NCBI RefSeq assembly: GCF_008370685.1 | Contig: NZ_VTZU01000010.1 | Span: 1 to 64,000 of the forward strand | Reading direction: 5' to 3' | Origin: Aquimarina sp. RZ0 | Lineage (GTDB): Bacteria > Bacteroidota > Bacteroidia > Flavobacteriales > Flavobacteriaceae | Length of the DNA stretch: 64,000 bases | In this document: one piece after another, positions 37,270-46,578 of the stretch | How the letters are laid out: each line of letters begins with the position of its first letter | Numbering within the stretch: the first letter of the stretch is position 1 | Notes under the pieces: generated by a model | Told to the model about the DNA's origin: nothing | The model's database searches: none | Seen by the model: the letters and a program-made list of their open reading frames with translations, nothing else | Made by a program: the position numbers and the translations under genes

Positions 37270-39225
37270 ATGGCTTCAAAAAAAGAAACTGTTTGGTATA
37301 AGGTATTAGACAACAAAAATAGACTTCCCGAGGGGAGAGTACAAACGGTAACGGCTGGTCATCAGGGTATTTGTTTAACTCATTATAAAGGCACATTTTC
37401 TGCCTTGGATAACAAGTGTCCTCATCAGGGTGGCCCCTTAGGAGAAGGATCTATTGAAAATGGTTTGTTGCGTTGTCCCTGGCATGGGTGGGATTTTGAT
37501 CCTTGCTCAGGATTACCTCCTGGAGGGTATGATGATGGGGTGACCACTTTTGAGGTAAAAGAAGAAGAAGATGCTATTTTTGTAGGCATTCCTGAAGAAA
37601 CCCCTCATCAGGATACCATCTCTGATGTCATGATACAAACAATGGTTAACTGGGGAGTAACTACAGCTTTTGGCATGGTTGGTCATTCTAATTTAGGAGT
37701 TGCGGATGCTATGATGCGATTAGAAGAACAAGGAAAATTACAGTTTTTTGGTATCCGTCATGAAGGTGCTGCAGCCTTTGCGGCATCCGCTTATGGAAAG
37801 CTAACAGGTACGCCTGCCGTCTGTTTTGGTATTGCCGGACCGGGATCGACCAATATGTTTACAGGTATGTGGGATGCCAAAGTAGACAGAGCTCCCCTAC
37901 TCGCTTTTTCGGGACAAGTAAATACGCAGGTGATGGGAACTGGTGCTTTTCAGGAGGTAGATTTGGTTCGTGCTTTTCAGACCGTTGCAGATTTTAATCA
38001 TGCTGTACAACAAAATTCTAAACATAGCGAACTCATGAGCCTGGCAATTAAGAGTGCATTACTAAACAGAAATGTATCTCATATTACTTTTCCGGATGAA
38101 GTAGCCTTTATGCCAAAACCTGACGGAGAAGAAGCCCAGACCCCAGAAGGTAGAATCACTCCAATGAATATCTCTCCTCCTGGACAAATGGTCGCCAAAG
38201 CGGTCGTCATGATTTCTGAATCCAAAAAACCAGCTATTATTGTAGGGCACGGAGCTAGATTCCATATGAAGGCTATCATTGCTTTTGCAGATAGATTACA
38301 ATGCCCTGTTATTACAACTTTTAAAGGAAAAGGACTTATTGCTGATGCCCATGAATTAGGCTGTGGTGTATTAGGTCGAAGTGGTACGCCTATTGCTTCC
38401 TGGTTTATGAATGAAAGTGACCTTCTGATTGTTTTTGGAGCTTCTTTCTCTAACCATACCGGAATTACCCCTAAAAAACCAATCATTCAGGTGGATTATG
38501 ACCCTACGGCACTCAGCAAATTTCACAAAATTGATGCTGCTCTATGGGGAGAAATTTCTGAAACTTTATCGATCATCCAGGAGCAGACAGAAGGTAAGAT
38601 CAATACCATAGATCAAAGACCCGAAATTGCAGAAAGATGGAATATCTGGAAAGAAGAAAAAGCAAATAGATTAAAAGATGAAAGTGATAATGGAATCAGT
38701 TCGATTGCTGTATTCGAGGCTATGAATAAGATTACTCCCGAAAATGCTGTGATCGCTGTAGATGTAGGAAATAACACCTATTCTTTTGGGAGATATTTTG
38801 AGCCAAAAAACCAATCCGTTTTAATGTCAGGATACTTGGGATCCATAGGTTTTTCAATCCCTGCAGCGATGGGAGCCTGGGCTGCACAAGGTAAAGAAAG
38901 ACCGATATGGTCTGTATCAGGTGATGGTGGTTTTGGACAATATCTGGGAGAAATGATGACATTAGTCAAATACAATATGAATATCAAACACGTATTGCTA
39001 AACAACTCAGAATTAGGGAAAATTTCTAAAGAGCAAAAAGCTGCCGAATTAGATGTCTGGCAGACCTCATTACATAATGTAAGTTTTGCTAAATATGCTG
39101 AAAACTGTGGAGCTTTAGGAATTAAAGTCACAAAAAAAGAAGATCTAATCCCGGCGCTGAAAAAACTAAGAGACCATCAAGGTCCGGCATTATTAGAGAT
39201 TATTACGGATGTAACACTAATATGA
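37270..39225 (+). CDS. Rieske-thiamine pyrophosphate fusion enzyme (pyruvate oxidase/ALS-like)
   Basis: The 651-residue protein starts with a Rieske [2Fe-2S] domain (about 1-105), with both ligand pairs present: CPHQGG and CPWHGWDF. It is followed by a full TPP-dependent enzyme (about 115-651) of the pyruvate oxidase/acetolactate synthase class. The glutamate that activates TPP is in FGIRHEGAAAFAA, and the Mg/TPP motif is GDGGFGQYLGEMMTLVKYNM. It probably decarboxylates a 2-keto acid and passes electrons through the Rieske centre; the substrate is unknown. It follows the DUF2721 gene by 19 bp and may share a transcript with it. Confidence 0.87.
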   Translation: MASKKETVWYKVLDNKNRLPEGRVQTVTAGHQGICLTHYKGTFSALDNKCPHQGGPLGEGSIENGLLRCPWHGWDFDPCSGLPPGGYDDGVTTFEVKEEEDAIFVGIPEETPHQDTISDVMIQTMVNWGVTTAFGMVGHSNLGVADAMMRLEEQGKLQFFGIRHEGAAAFAASAYGKLTGTPAVCFGIAGPGSTNMFTGMWDAKVDRAPLLAFSGQVNTQVMGTGAFQEVDLVRAFQTVADFNHAVQQNSKHSELMSLAIKSALLNRNVSHITFPDEVAFMPKPDGEEAQTPEGRITPMNISPPGQMVAKAVVMISESKKPAIIVGHGARFHMKAIIAFADRLQCPVITTFKGKGLIADAHELGCGVLGRSGTPIASWFMNESDLLIVFGASFSNHTGITPKKPIIQVDYDPTALSKFHKIDAALWGEISETLSIIQEQTEGKINTIDQRPEIAERWNIWKEEKANRLKDESDNGISSIAVFEAMNKITPENAVIAVDVGNNTYSFGRYFEPKNQSVLMSGYLGSIGFSIPAAMGAWAAQGKERPIWSVSGDGGFGQYLGEMMTLVKYNMNIKHVLLNNSELGKISKEQKAAELDVWQTSLHNVSFAKYAENCGALGIKVTKKEDLIPALKKLRDHQGPALLEIITDVTLI

Positions 39226-39387
39226 TTGGAATACTAAATTTCAATCATCTGATGCACTATAAATATCCTAAGCTTAAGATTATAATACTGTCTTACTCGT
39301 AAAACCTCAGAGATTTTAGCTGTTGAGAGGTATGATTGTTACTTTTTATGTATCAGTATTCTATAGAAATGAGTTATTAAAATCAGA

Positions 39388-40038
39388 ATGAAAAGAGTTA
39401 TCAAAATATTAAATACCTATAAATATCTAATTGCATTAATTAGTGTATTTAATTTTCTGTTAACTCCAATCCATGCCAGTATTTCAGACTTGTATCCCGC
39501 CCATGTAGTGGTTATCAATTATACCCTGGTAATTCTGGCAAGTTCGTTAATTGCTTCGAATACTAACACCAGGATAAGAACATACATATTGGGACTTATA
39601 GCATTACTTTTTATTTGGTTAGAGTTTTCGAATCCTTTTATTGATATCATAAAGGTTTTACGTCTTTCTTCTTCCTTTTTATTGTTTTCATATTTCTGCT
39701 TTTTATTATTACAGCAATTAAAAGCTATAAAAAATATAAACCTACAGTTTATCTTAGGGCCTATATTAGGCTTTATCTATTTAGGAATTATCGGTGGGAT
39801 TCTTTTTGAGTCCATTCATTTTATTGATCCTGTATCATTCCATCTCAGAGGAGATTATTCTGGTTATATCTTTTACTATTTTAGTTTTATCAGTATTACT
39901 ACTGTAGGTTATGGTGATGTTACACCACTTACTCCACAAGCACAAGCAATAACTTTAGTGATGAATATTATAGGACAATTTTATCTGGCAATTGTAATAG
40001 CTGTGTTTGTGGGCAAATATATTAATGTAAAATCATAG
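39388..40038 (+). CDS. Voltage-independent K+ channel-like protein
   Basis: The 216-residue product has about six hydrophobic segments. The pore helix and selectivity filter are at the end: [19 protein letters not shown] (TVGYGD filter), followed by a last membrane helix (about 195-213). The early helices show no arginine-rich voltage sensor. It is probably a potassium-selective channel of the ion-channel-2 family with an N-terminal multi-helix extension. It precedes the antiporter by 6 bp, so the two are co-expressed and may balance ions. Confidence 0.85.
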   Translation: MKRVIKILNTYKYLIALISVFNFLLTPIHASISDLYPAHVVVINYTLVILASSLIASNTNTRIRTYILGLIALLFIWLEFSNPFIDIIKVLRLSSSFLLFSYFCFLLLQQLKAIKNINLQFILGPILGFIYLGIIGGILFESIHFIDPVSFHLRGDYSGYIFYYFSFISITTVGYGDVTPLTPQAQAITLVMNIIGQFYLAIVIAVFVGKYINVKS

Positions 40039-40043
40039 AAACT

Positions 40044-41285
40044 ATGTTACAATCTTTCAGTATTATTTTTTCGATTGCTGCTTTTTTCAGCTTTGTCAAT
40101 TATAAGTGGTTAAAAATGCCTGCTACTATTGCTTTGATGTTGATGAGTCTGGCCACGATTGCTATCATTACAATAAGCAAAGGTATCCTACCAGAATTTT
40201 ATCAATTCTTTTGTGATATTGTAACAAATTCAGACTTCAGAAGTTTATTGTTGGATGGTATTTTGAGTTTTTTATTATTTGCAGGTGCATTGCATGTTGA
40301 TACAGGTGAGCTGGTCAAAGAAAAGTGGCCGATTCTGTTATTTGCCACTTTAGGAGTTCTTATTTCTACTTTTATTGTTGGTGGATTGACCTTTGGAGCT
40401 GCTCAATTTATTGGTATTGAGCTTTCTTTTTTACACGCCCTATTATTTGGAGCATTGATTTCACCCACAGATCCAATTGCAGTTATGGCAATACTCAAAA
40501 AAGCAACTATTGCTAAAAGCCTTGGAATTAAAATTGAAGGAGAATCTCTTTTTAATGACGGAATCGGTGTAGTTGTTTTTTCGGGAATACTTATCCTTAC
40601 CGGAATGGGTGAACATCATGGGGAAGGATCTATTGGTTCTGAAATTGGCAAACTATTTCTGGAAGAAGCTGTTGGCGGTATTGTATATGGCGCACTTCTT
40701 GGTTTTATTGGGTATCAAGGCATCAAATCTGTAAAAGAAAACCCGCAACTGGCAGTTATGATCAGTCTTGCTATCGTAATGGGTGGATATGCGGTTGCTT
40801 CTCTCATCCATGTTTCAGGACCTTTGGCTATGGTGATTGCCGGAATGATCATCGGTACCAAATTAAATATTGCTACCAACAAAGGGCCTACAAGAAAACT
40901 ACTTAATGAAATATGGGAAGTCCTGGATGATGTATTTAATGGTATTCTATTTGTATTAATTGGATTAGCAATCCACCTGCTCAAATTCGATGCGAATCAT
41001 TTGACATTAGGCCTTATCGCAATTGTGATTGTACTCATTGCTAGATTTATTTCTGTATTCTTACCCTACTCTTTATTAAAACACTCAGAAGGTAGCCCTA
41101 TCAAAACAGTTACCATACTTACCTGGGGAGGACTTCGGGGAGGAATTTCCCTGGCATTAGCATTAAGTCTTGCCGATAGCCCATCTGCCGATGTCATTTT
41201 GTATACTACCTATGTTGTAGTAGTATTCTCTATTATCATACAAGGATTGAGTATCGGAAAACTTGTTAAAAAACTATACGCATAA
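40044..41285 (+). CDS. CPA1-type Na+/H+ antiporter
   Basis: The 413-residue product has about 12 membrane helices. Signature motifs of the NhaP/CPA1 class are present: [33 protein letters not shown] (with the conserved Asp in FNDG) and [16 protein letters not shown]. It exchanges cytoplasmic Na+ (or Li+/K+) for protons. There is no C-terminal cytosolic domain. It lies 6 bp behind the channel gene. The AACTCATC repeat and a MITE follow before the Pycsar-type gene. Confidence 0.93.
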   Translation: MLQSFSIIFSIAAFFSFVNYKWLKMPATIALMLMSLATIAIITISKGILPEFYQFFCDIVTNSDFRSLLLDGILSFLLFAGALHVDTGELVKEKWPILLFATLGVLISTFIVGGLTFGAAQFIGIELSFLHALLFGALISPTDPIAVMAILKKATIAKSLGIKIEGESLFNDGIGVVVFSGILILTGMGEHHGEGSIGSEIGKLFLEEAVGGIVYGALLGFIGYQGIKSVKENPQLAVMISLAIVMGGYAVASLIHVSGPLAMVIAGMIIGTKLNIATNKGPTRKLLNEIWEVLDDVFNGILFVLIGLAIHLLKFDANHLTLGLIAIVIVLIARFISVFLPYSLLKHSEGSPIKTVTILTWGGLRGGISLALALSLADSPSADVILYTTYVVVVFSIIIQGLSIGKLVKKLYA

Positions 41286-41286
41286 C

Positions 41287-41374
41287 GAACTCATCTTGAG
41301 TAGTGGTTTTCAACCGAAAAGTTTGGCTTTTGTACTATAATGAAATAGGTCAAAGTATTACCCAAGATGAGTTC
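41287..41374. repeat. Inverted-repeat element, AACTCATCTTGAG family
   Basis: Arms GAACTCATCTTG (41287-41298) and CAAGATGAGTTC (41363-41374) are a perfect 12-bp inverted repeat. Partial copies: 24731, 48150 and 56711 (left arm), 23152 (degenerate) and 27750-27800 (internal part). All copies are intergenic. Confidence 0.65.
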
Positions 41375-41405
41375 AAGATATACCCTATTATAAGTTTTAA
41401 AATTA

Positions 41406-41560
41406 GAGTATGTTTAAAAAGAATACAAATTGAAAATCAATAGTTTGAGGTTCTGAGTACACTTCAAATAATGAGAATATCGAGATATTTTAATTATTTG
41501 AAGTAAGCTCACGGTTCTTAAAGTATTTGTTTTCAGGAAGTAAGATTTTTAAACAAGCTC
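41406..41560. mobile_element. MITE, copy 1 (155 bp)
   Basis: Terminal inverted repeats GAGTATGTTTAAAAA at the left and TTTTTAAACAAGCTC at the right differ at two positions. An inner pair (ACTTCAAATAAT and ATTATTTGAAGT) forms a 12-bp stem. Flanks are TTA on the left and TAA on the right; copies 2 and 3 have TTA on both sides. No coding potential. It depends on an unseen transposase. Confidence 0.8.
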
Positions 41561-41578
41561 TAAACTGGTATTGCTAAT

Positions 41579-42238
41579 TTGTACATTATGGAAAAACCTG
41601 AAAAAGAAATTGAAGTAAAGAAAATAGAAAAAGTAAAGGACAAATTGTTGATGCAAGAATTACACCTGGATAAAGATAAATTAAAAGCATTAAAGAAAAA
41701 GCTCTCTAAAATAGAACCAAGACCCGAAAAAGGAGTAGAAACCTTATTCAGGTTATTATCAAAAAATCAGTATACTCTTAATGCTATGATTGATAGAAAA
41801 TCAAATATCCTTATTTCTATCAATGCATTGATTCTTTCTATAATTTTAGGCACTGTACTGAATCAATTAGATAAAGATCCGCATTTAATATATCCAGCCA
41901 TTCTGATTCTAATCACCAATCTTATCTCGATTGCCTATGCCGTTGTTGCGACCAGACCAGAGCTCAAACATGGCGACCGACAGACTAACAACCTTATGTT
42001 TTATGGTAATTTTCATGAGATGGAAGAAACCGCATATATAGAACAGATTACTAGTCTTATGAATCAAGGTGATGAATTGTATAAAACGATTGCAAGAGAT
42101 ACTTTTTATCTGGGTAAAACCATGGATAGAAAATTTAAACTTTTACGTACATCATTTAATATTTTCTTGATTGGCATCATTCTTTCTGTACTGGCTTTTT
42201 TAGTTTGCCACATACTATTTGGCGGGTATTTTGGATAA
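41579..42238 (+). CDS. Pycsar-type membrane effector (DUF5706-like)
   Basis: The 219-residue product has a charged N-terminal stretch (1-60), then KNQYTLNAMIDRKSNILISINALILSIILG, given here in parts: RKSNILISINALILS is the family hallmark. Two membrane helices (about 78-98 and 103-124) and one C-terminal helix (about 190-214) follow. This is the Pycsar-effector TM family (PycTM), which damages the membrane when it binds cCMP or cUMP. No pyrimidine cyclase gene is nearby, and no HD domain is fused. A membrane role linked to the channel/antiporter genes upstream is possible. Start: ATG at 41588 (after MYI) is equally plausible. Confidence 0.75.
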   Translation: MYIMEKPEKEIEVKKIEKVKDKLLMQELHLDKDKLKALKKKLSKIEPRPEKGVETLFRLLSKNQYTLNAMIDRKSNILISINALILSIILGTVLNQLDKDPHLIYPAILILITNLISIAYAVVATRPELKHGDRQTNNLMFYGNFHEMEETAYIEQITSLMNQGDELYKTIARDTFYLGKTMDRKFKLLRTSFNIFLIGIILSVLAFLVCHILFGGYFG

Positions 42239-42397
42239 TATCATCTATAGTGATTCGAAGTATTCATAAGACATACAGGTGTAGTGCATTCAAACACAAT
42301 TCATCAGAATTTGCTACTATTACTGTTTCAAAAAATCAGATAAAAAAATGCAGTTTTACTAGGCAAAAGATATAAAATCAACACTCTTTTCGCTGGC

Positions 42398-43408
42398 TTA
42401 TTGATAGGCCTCTATAGCTCTTTTTAGTTTCTCATGAATTCGCTTTCTCAATCTTTTTGGCTTTAGAACTTCTATACTATCACCAAACCCCAAAATAAGC
42501 CGTTCCAACTCAAAATTTGGCTGAACTGTAATACTAAATACAGTCCCGTGCGCATCTTGTGAGATAATTTCCTGTGAAGCGTGAAAGGGTTTGGTCACCA
42601 CATATGGTGAATTTCGTTTATCTACTTTAAATTTTATAAGCTCTGGTCGCACACTCTCAGAAACAGTAACGCCCACCACATTTTTATAATATACATCTCC
42701 ATCAATCTGCTGATCTATATATTCAATACCTTCTTTAGTATTCGTAATGCTCATAATTCTATCCAGAGCAAAAGTGGTTAATTGTTTTCTTTTATGACCA
42801 ACAGCTAATAAAAACCAGCGATTATTAAATTCTTTTAACAACTGTGGATGAATATGCAATTCATTTGGTTCTATCGCTTTAAACGATTTATAAATAATTT
42901 TTAGTACTTTTTTGTTAAGAATTGCGTGATATACTGTATCAATATGCTCTAATCCTTTAAGCTGCTCATTCTTTTCCAGATGAATAATAGGAGTATTGTC
43001 TTTCTGAGTTGCATATACAGAATCTTCTAACCGCTCTAATACACCGCCCATCTCCTTAAAAAGAGAAAAATCCTTAAACTGTCTTAAAATCTGTATCGAT
43101 TCATTCATAATCTTAATATCACGATCCGTTACCGGAATATTCATAATACTATAGTCCTTTTCTGCATATCGATAATATTTGCGTTGATATACCTCTATAG
43201 GAGCATTATAGCCTAATTTATCACTCCGCATTATTTGTATATCCAGTTGTACCGTACGTTTACTTACATATACATCTTTTCCTTCGTACTCATATAAAGC
43301 ATCAGAACATGCATCAATCAAATCATCAAGCATCCATTTCCTAAAAGTGTTACGCAAACACTGATCAATGGTTTTATACCGTATTAATGCATTTTTATTA
43401 GAAGCCAT
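42398..43408 (-). CDS. WYL-domain transcriptional regulator
   Basis: The 336-residue product has an N-terminal winged-helix region (about 15-95; VSKRTVQLDIQIMR as recognition helix). A WYL domain follows (about 145-230: LKIIYKSF, then HPQLLKEFNNRWFLLAVG, with FALDRI), then a C-terminal extension (WCX, about 240-336). WYL proteins bind nucleic-acid-derived ligands and control stress or defence genes. The inverted repeat at 43449-43467, 41 bp upstream of the start codon and repeated before rtcB, is a strong operator candidate for this protein. Autoregulation and control of rtcB are inferred. Confidence 0.85.
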   Translation of the reverse strand: MASNKNALIRYKTIDQCLRNTFRKWMLDDLIDACSDALYEYEGKDVYVSKRTVQLDIQIMRSDKLGYNAPIEVYQRKYYRYAEKDYSIMNIPVTDRDIKIMNESIQILRQFKDFSLFKEMGGVLERLEDSVYATQKDNTPIIHLEKNEQLKGLEHIDTVYHAILNKKVLKIIYKSFKAIEPNELHIHPQLLKEFNNRWFLLAVGHKRKQLTTFALDRIMSITNTKEGIEYIDQQIDGDVYYKNVVGVTVSESVRPELIKFKVDKRNSPYVVTKPFHASQEIISQDAHGTVFSITVQPNFELERLILGFGDSIEVLKPKRLRKRIHEKLKRAIEAYQ

Positions 43409-43448
43409 TTTTTATACTTTTTTGTAAAAAACAACAATTATTTTTTAC

Positions 43449-43467
43449 TACGCAAAAAGATTACGTA
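43449..43467. promoter_or_regulatory. Operator-like inverted repeat between WYL gene and small ORF
   Basis: TACGCA, 7-bp spacer, TACGTA. The extended block (43442-43454 TTTTTACTACGCA) is identical to 48783-48795 before rtcB. The TTTG of the likely -7 box begins 32 nt after the first arm at both places. Confidence 0.75.
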
Positions 43468-43514
43468 CTACTACCTGACATTTGTATAACAATTAACAAC
43501 TAAAAGATACTACA

Positions 43515-43718
43515 ATGAAGTTTAACCAAATATCAAAAAAGGAGCAGGAGATCAGAAATTATCTGCTAGTCGAGGCATTCGGCAGCTTTTGTGAGATAGG
43601 ATTATACACTTCGGTTGTTAAGACTACTCCAGAAAAAGCAATAGATTTTATGAGTATGAACCCTCGTGAGGTGTTATTGACAGACAAATTCACTTCGCAT
43701 ATTTATTGGATTTCGTAA
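43515..43718 (+). CDS. Small unknown protein of the WYL/rtcB regulon
   Basis: The 67-residue product has no signal peptide; the sequence starts MKFNQISKKEQEIRNYLL. The frame after the stop (to about 43770) continues with coding-like text (AIENEIIKSLYKTKKNK), so the gene may be truncated by a nonsense change. It starts 48 bp after the operator-like repeat, divergently from the WYL gene. No family is recognised. Its regulation suggests a link to rtcB. Confidence 0.5.
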   Translation: MKFNQISKKEQEIRNYLLVEAFGSFCEIGLYTSVVKTTPEKAIDFMSMNPREVLLTDKFTSHIYWIS

Positions 43719-43927
43719 GCAATAGAAAATGAGATCATAAAAAGTCTTTATAAGACGAAAAAAAACAAATAGAAGAGCAATACGTCATTCAGGAGCGTAT
43801 AACGAATCCTTATACAGTAGCGGTATAACAAGCTTGCAAATAGCAAACTACACATATACAATACTGTTTAATAAAAGAATTTGTATCTCCTTTTTTTCAA
43901 AAATTTTATGATCCGTATGTACGCTTA

Positions 43928-44082
43928 GAGTATGTTTAAAAAGAATACAAATTGAAAATCAATAGTTTGAGGTTCTGAGGACACTTCAAATGATGAGAAT
44001 ATCGAGATATTTTAATTATTTGAAGTAAGCTCACGGTTCTTAAAACATTTGTTTTCAAGAAGTAAGGTTTTTAAACAAGCTC
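43928..44082. mobile_element. MITE, copy 2 (155 bp)
   Basis: Same termini as copy 1 (GAGTATGTTTAAAAA ... TTTTTAAACAAGCTC). It is flanked by a perfect TTA duplication (43925-43927 and 44083-44085). Confidence 0.82.
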
Positions 44083-44231
44083 TTAGATCTTGAGGAGAGG
44101 TGTCAAAAAAAAAGATTTTTTTAAAACTCCCTTTCCATATAATTAATTATAAAAGAGATCAATGAAAATTGCTTCGATCCTTCGATATAGTCGAGGATAA
44201 AAATAATAAATACCGATCCATTATACCATCC

Positions 44232-44382
44232 AAACTACAGTTTGCTGCTACCCAAAAAAGGGAAAGTAGGGTATCGCAACTGTAGCAAGATTCACTTTCC
44301 CAAGCTTACTGATCATTTCTCATAGGTAGATATGTAACTGCATATCCATCTAGGGTTGACACCTATGAGTATACCCTACGGA
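44232..44382 (+). ncRNA. Highly structured leader before a small lipoprotein gene
   Basis: Several perfect inverted repeats overlap here: CTACAGTT (44235-44242) with AACTGTAG (44278-44285); GGGAAAGT (44260-44267) with ACTTTCCC (44294-44301); GTAGGGTAT (44266-44274) with ATACCCTAC (44371-44379); TCATAGGT (44320-44327) with ACCTATGA (44361-44368); GATATG (44329-44334) with CATATC (44341-44346). The first two pairs cross, so they are mutually exclusive or form a pseudoknot. The last lies 25 nt before the start codon at 44405. I recognise no riboswitch class. It is either a regulatory leader RNA or a decayed mobile element. Confidence 0.5.
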
Positions 44383-44404
44383 ACACAACAAAAAAACTAA
44401 CAAT

Positions 44405-44554
44405 ATGAAAACTTTAAAATATATACTGGTAGCCCTACTACTATCTATAAACTTTGTGTCTTGTACTCCAGATCCCATAGAAGACTATGATATCAATACT
44501 GAAGTAATAAGTAGTAAAGGTGGCAATATAGAAACAAACGAAGATTTGGATTAA
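44405..44554 (+). CDS. Small 49-residue lipoprotein
   Basis: The 49-residue product has a lipoprotein signal, MKTLKYILVALLLSINFVSC (lipidation on Cys 20), and a short acidic tail TPDPIEDYDINTEVISSKGG and then NIETNEDLD. It lies 32 bp before the histidine kinase gene on the same strand and after a structured leader. Similar short acidic lipoprotein genes stand before TPR kinases in flavobacteria (from memory). It may be a sensory accessory or a product controlled by the kinase pair. Confidence 0.7.
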   Translation: MKTLKYILVALLLSINFVSCTPDPIEDYDINTEVISSKGGNIETNEDLD

Positions 44555-44586
44555 TTTCAAATTATAAAATTTAGTACTTTTGAGGG

Positions 44587-46566
44587 ATGAAACTATCTAA
44601 AGTTACATCCCTCTTTTTTTTGAGCATTTTAATGGGTATCCTCAATAGTTCCTGTAATATCAATTATAATAAAAATGACTCAGCATCCTCCTTAGTTACT
44701 AAAAAAATAGATTCTATAAAAGCTTATTATGATATTGCTTCCCAACGTTCTTATTCAGAAACTAGAAGATTGGAAGCCATATCCAATTTCATAAATGGTG
44801 CATTACAACTTCAAATTGATTCTCTATATTATGAGGGACTCAGATTAAAATCGAATATGCTTTATCGATACGGTGATATAGAAAAAGCTATTCAGCATTC
44901 CAAAATCATGTTACAATATGCTCAGCAAAATGAAGACAGTCTCTATATAGGAAAATCATACTATAAATTAGGTGTATTTAATAAAAAACAAGAAAAATAT
45001 CTAAAAGCCTTTGATCAACTTAATAAATCTTTTAAAATTCGTAGAAATCTAAAAGACAGTATTAATGCTGGTAAATGTTTACAGGTGTTAGCAAATATTC
45101 AACGAATGTTAGGAGATCATAATGCTAGTAAAATTATGGCTACTGATGGTTTATCTTATCTAAAAAACTCATCTGAGTATAACTCTATTTTGTCATTGTA
45201 TCATGGCATATCTATATCTTTCTATGAATTAGGGAATTATGAAGATGCTCTAATTTGGAATAATAAAATACTTCATTTGGTTAAAGACTCTATTATTTTG
45301 AAAAAAATTGGAGTTAATGATATGATTATCTTTAGAAATACTCGTGCTAATATCCTTGCTGGTCAAAAAAAATTTACTGAAAGTATCAAAATACTTGAGG
45401 AGCTATTAAAAAATAAAAATGTAAAAAATGATTTACTTATATACCCAACAATTTTAAGTAATCTTGGGTACATTAAATTTCAAAAGAATCCAGAGAATTC
45501 TGATAGCGAAAAATTATTATTACAAGCATTACAAATAAGAAAACAAAAAGAAACTGTAGAGGGTTTATTTTCTAGCAATCTATATCTTACCAAATATTAT
45601 AAAGATAAAAAAACCACAAAATCCCTATATCACGCTAAAAAAGCTTATCAAAGTTTAAACGGTCTAAATGATTATGAAGCATTACTGGAAATCCTTACCT
45701 TAATTACCGAGTTAGATCCAAACTCTATAGAGGATCATAGACTCTTTAAAGATGTGAGTCTTAAATTAATGGAAGTTCGCAAAAAAACAAGGGAAATTTA
45801 CGCTCCAACCAGGTTCGAAAATGAAAACCTGCAAAAAGAAAATGAGCAGAAAAATAAAAAAATATCAGAAGTCCAAAACCAAAATACCATCTACTTGCTT
45901 GGTATGTTATTACTCATTACATTGATCGGTTTTGTCATCTACTTCTCTCGTCAACGCACCCGATATCTGGCACAGCAAAATAAAATGGTACAATTCCAGA
46001 CAGCCTATGAAACCGAAACCCGGATCTCTAAACGACTCCACGACGAACTGGGAAATGATATTTTTCAGGTGATGCTACAATACCAGCACGATCCTCACGA
46101 TCCACAGATAGTAGAAAAACTCAATAAAAGCTACAACAAAGCAAGGGATATCTCCAGAGAAAACAGCGAGTTCGAAACCGATGAAACCTACCCATTAGAG
46201 CTCAAAGATATGCTACAAAACTATACCCAAAACAACATCCAGTTAATTCTCAGAGGTTTTGAAAAAATAGAGTGGCAGGCAATAGATAAAAATATCAAAA
46301 TCACGGTCTACAGAGTATTGCAGGAGCTGATGACCAATATGCAAAAACACAGCAAAGCAGACCTGGTTGCTATTATATTTTCTGTAGACACTACACATAT
46401 CACGATCAAGTATTCGGATAACGGTATTGGTATGACAAAAGAAGATCTAAATCAAAAAAATGGACTCCGCAATACGGAAAAGCGTATCCAGGCAATTGAT
46501 GGAACACTTATCTTTGACTCTCAAAAAGAAAAAGGCTTTAAAGCCTCCATACAGATCCCTAATTAA
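44587..46566 (+). CDS. TPR-containing sensor histidine kinase
   Basis: The 659-residue product has a lipoprotein-like signal (ending SSC at about Cys 23), TPR repeats (about 50-390), a coiled coil, one membrane helix (about 436-458) and a cytoplasmic kinase core. The phosphoacceptor region is SKRLHDELGNDIFQVML and the N box is ELMTNMQKHSKADL; G1 is YSDNGIGM. It belongs to the same class as the kinase at 10991. It is followed by its response regulator (12 bp). Confidence 0.88.
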   Translation: MKLSKVTSLFFLSILMGILNSSCNINYNKNDSASSLVTKKIDSIKAYYDIASQRSYSETRRLEAISNFINGALQLQIDSLYYEGLRLKSNMLYRYGDIEKAIQHSKIMLQYAQQNEDSLYIGKSYYKLGVFNKKQEKYLKAFDQLNKSFKIRRNLKDSINAGKCLQVLANIQRMLGDHNASKIMATDGLSYLKNSSEYNSILSLYHGISISFYELGNYEDALIWNNKILHLVKDSIILKKIGVNDMIIFRNTRANILAGQKKFTESIKILEELLKNKNVKNDLLIYPTILSNLGYIKFQKNPENSDSEKLLLQALQIRKQKETVEGLFSSNLYLTKYYKDKKTTKSLYHAKKAYQSLNGLNDYEALLEILTLITELDPNSIEDHRLFKDVSLKLMEVRKKTREIYAPTRFENENLQKENEQKNKKISEVQNQNTIYLLGMLLLITLIGFVIYFSRQRTRYLAQQNKMVQFQTAYETETRISKRLHDELGNDIFQVMLQYQHDPHDPQIVEKLNKSYNKARDISRENSEFETDETYPLELKDMLQNYTQNNIQLILRGFEKIEWQAIDKNIKITVYRVLQELMTNMQKHSKADLVAIIFSVDTTHITIKYSDNGIGMTKEDLNQKNGLRNTEKRIQAIDGTLIFDSQKEKGFKASIQIPN

Positions 46567-46578
46567 AAAAGAGTCAAT

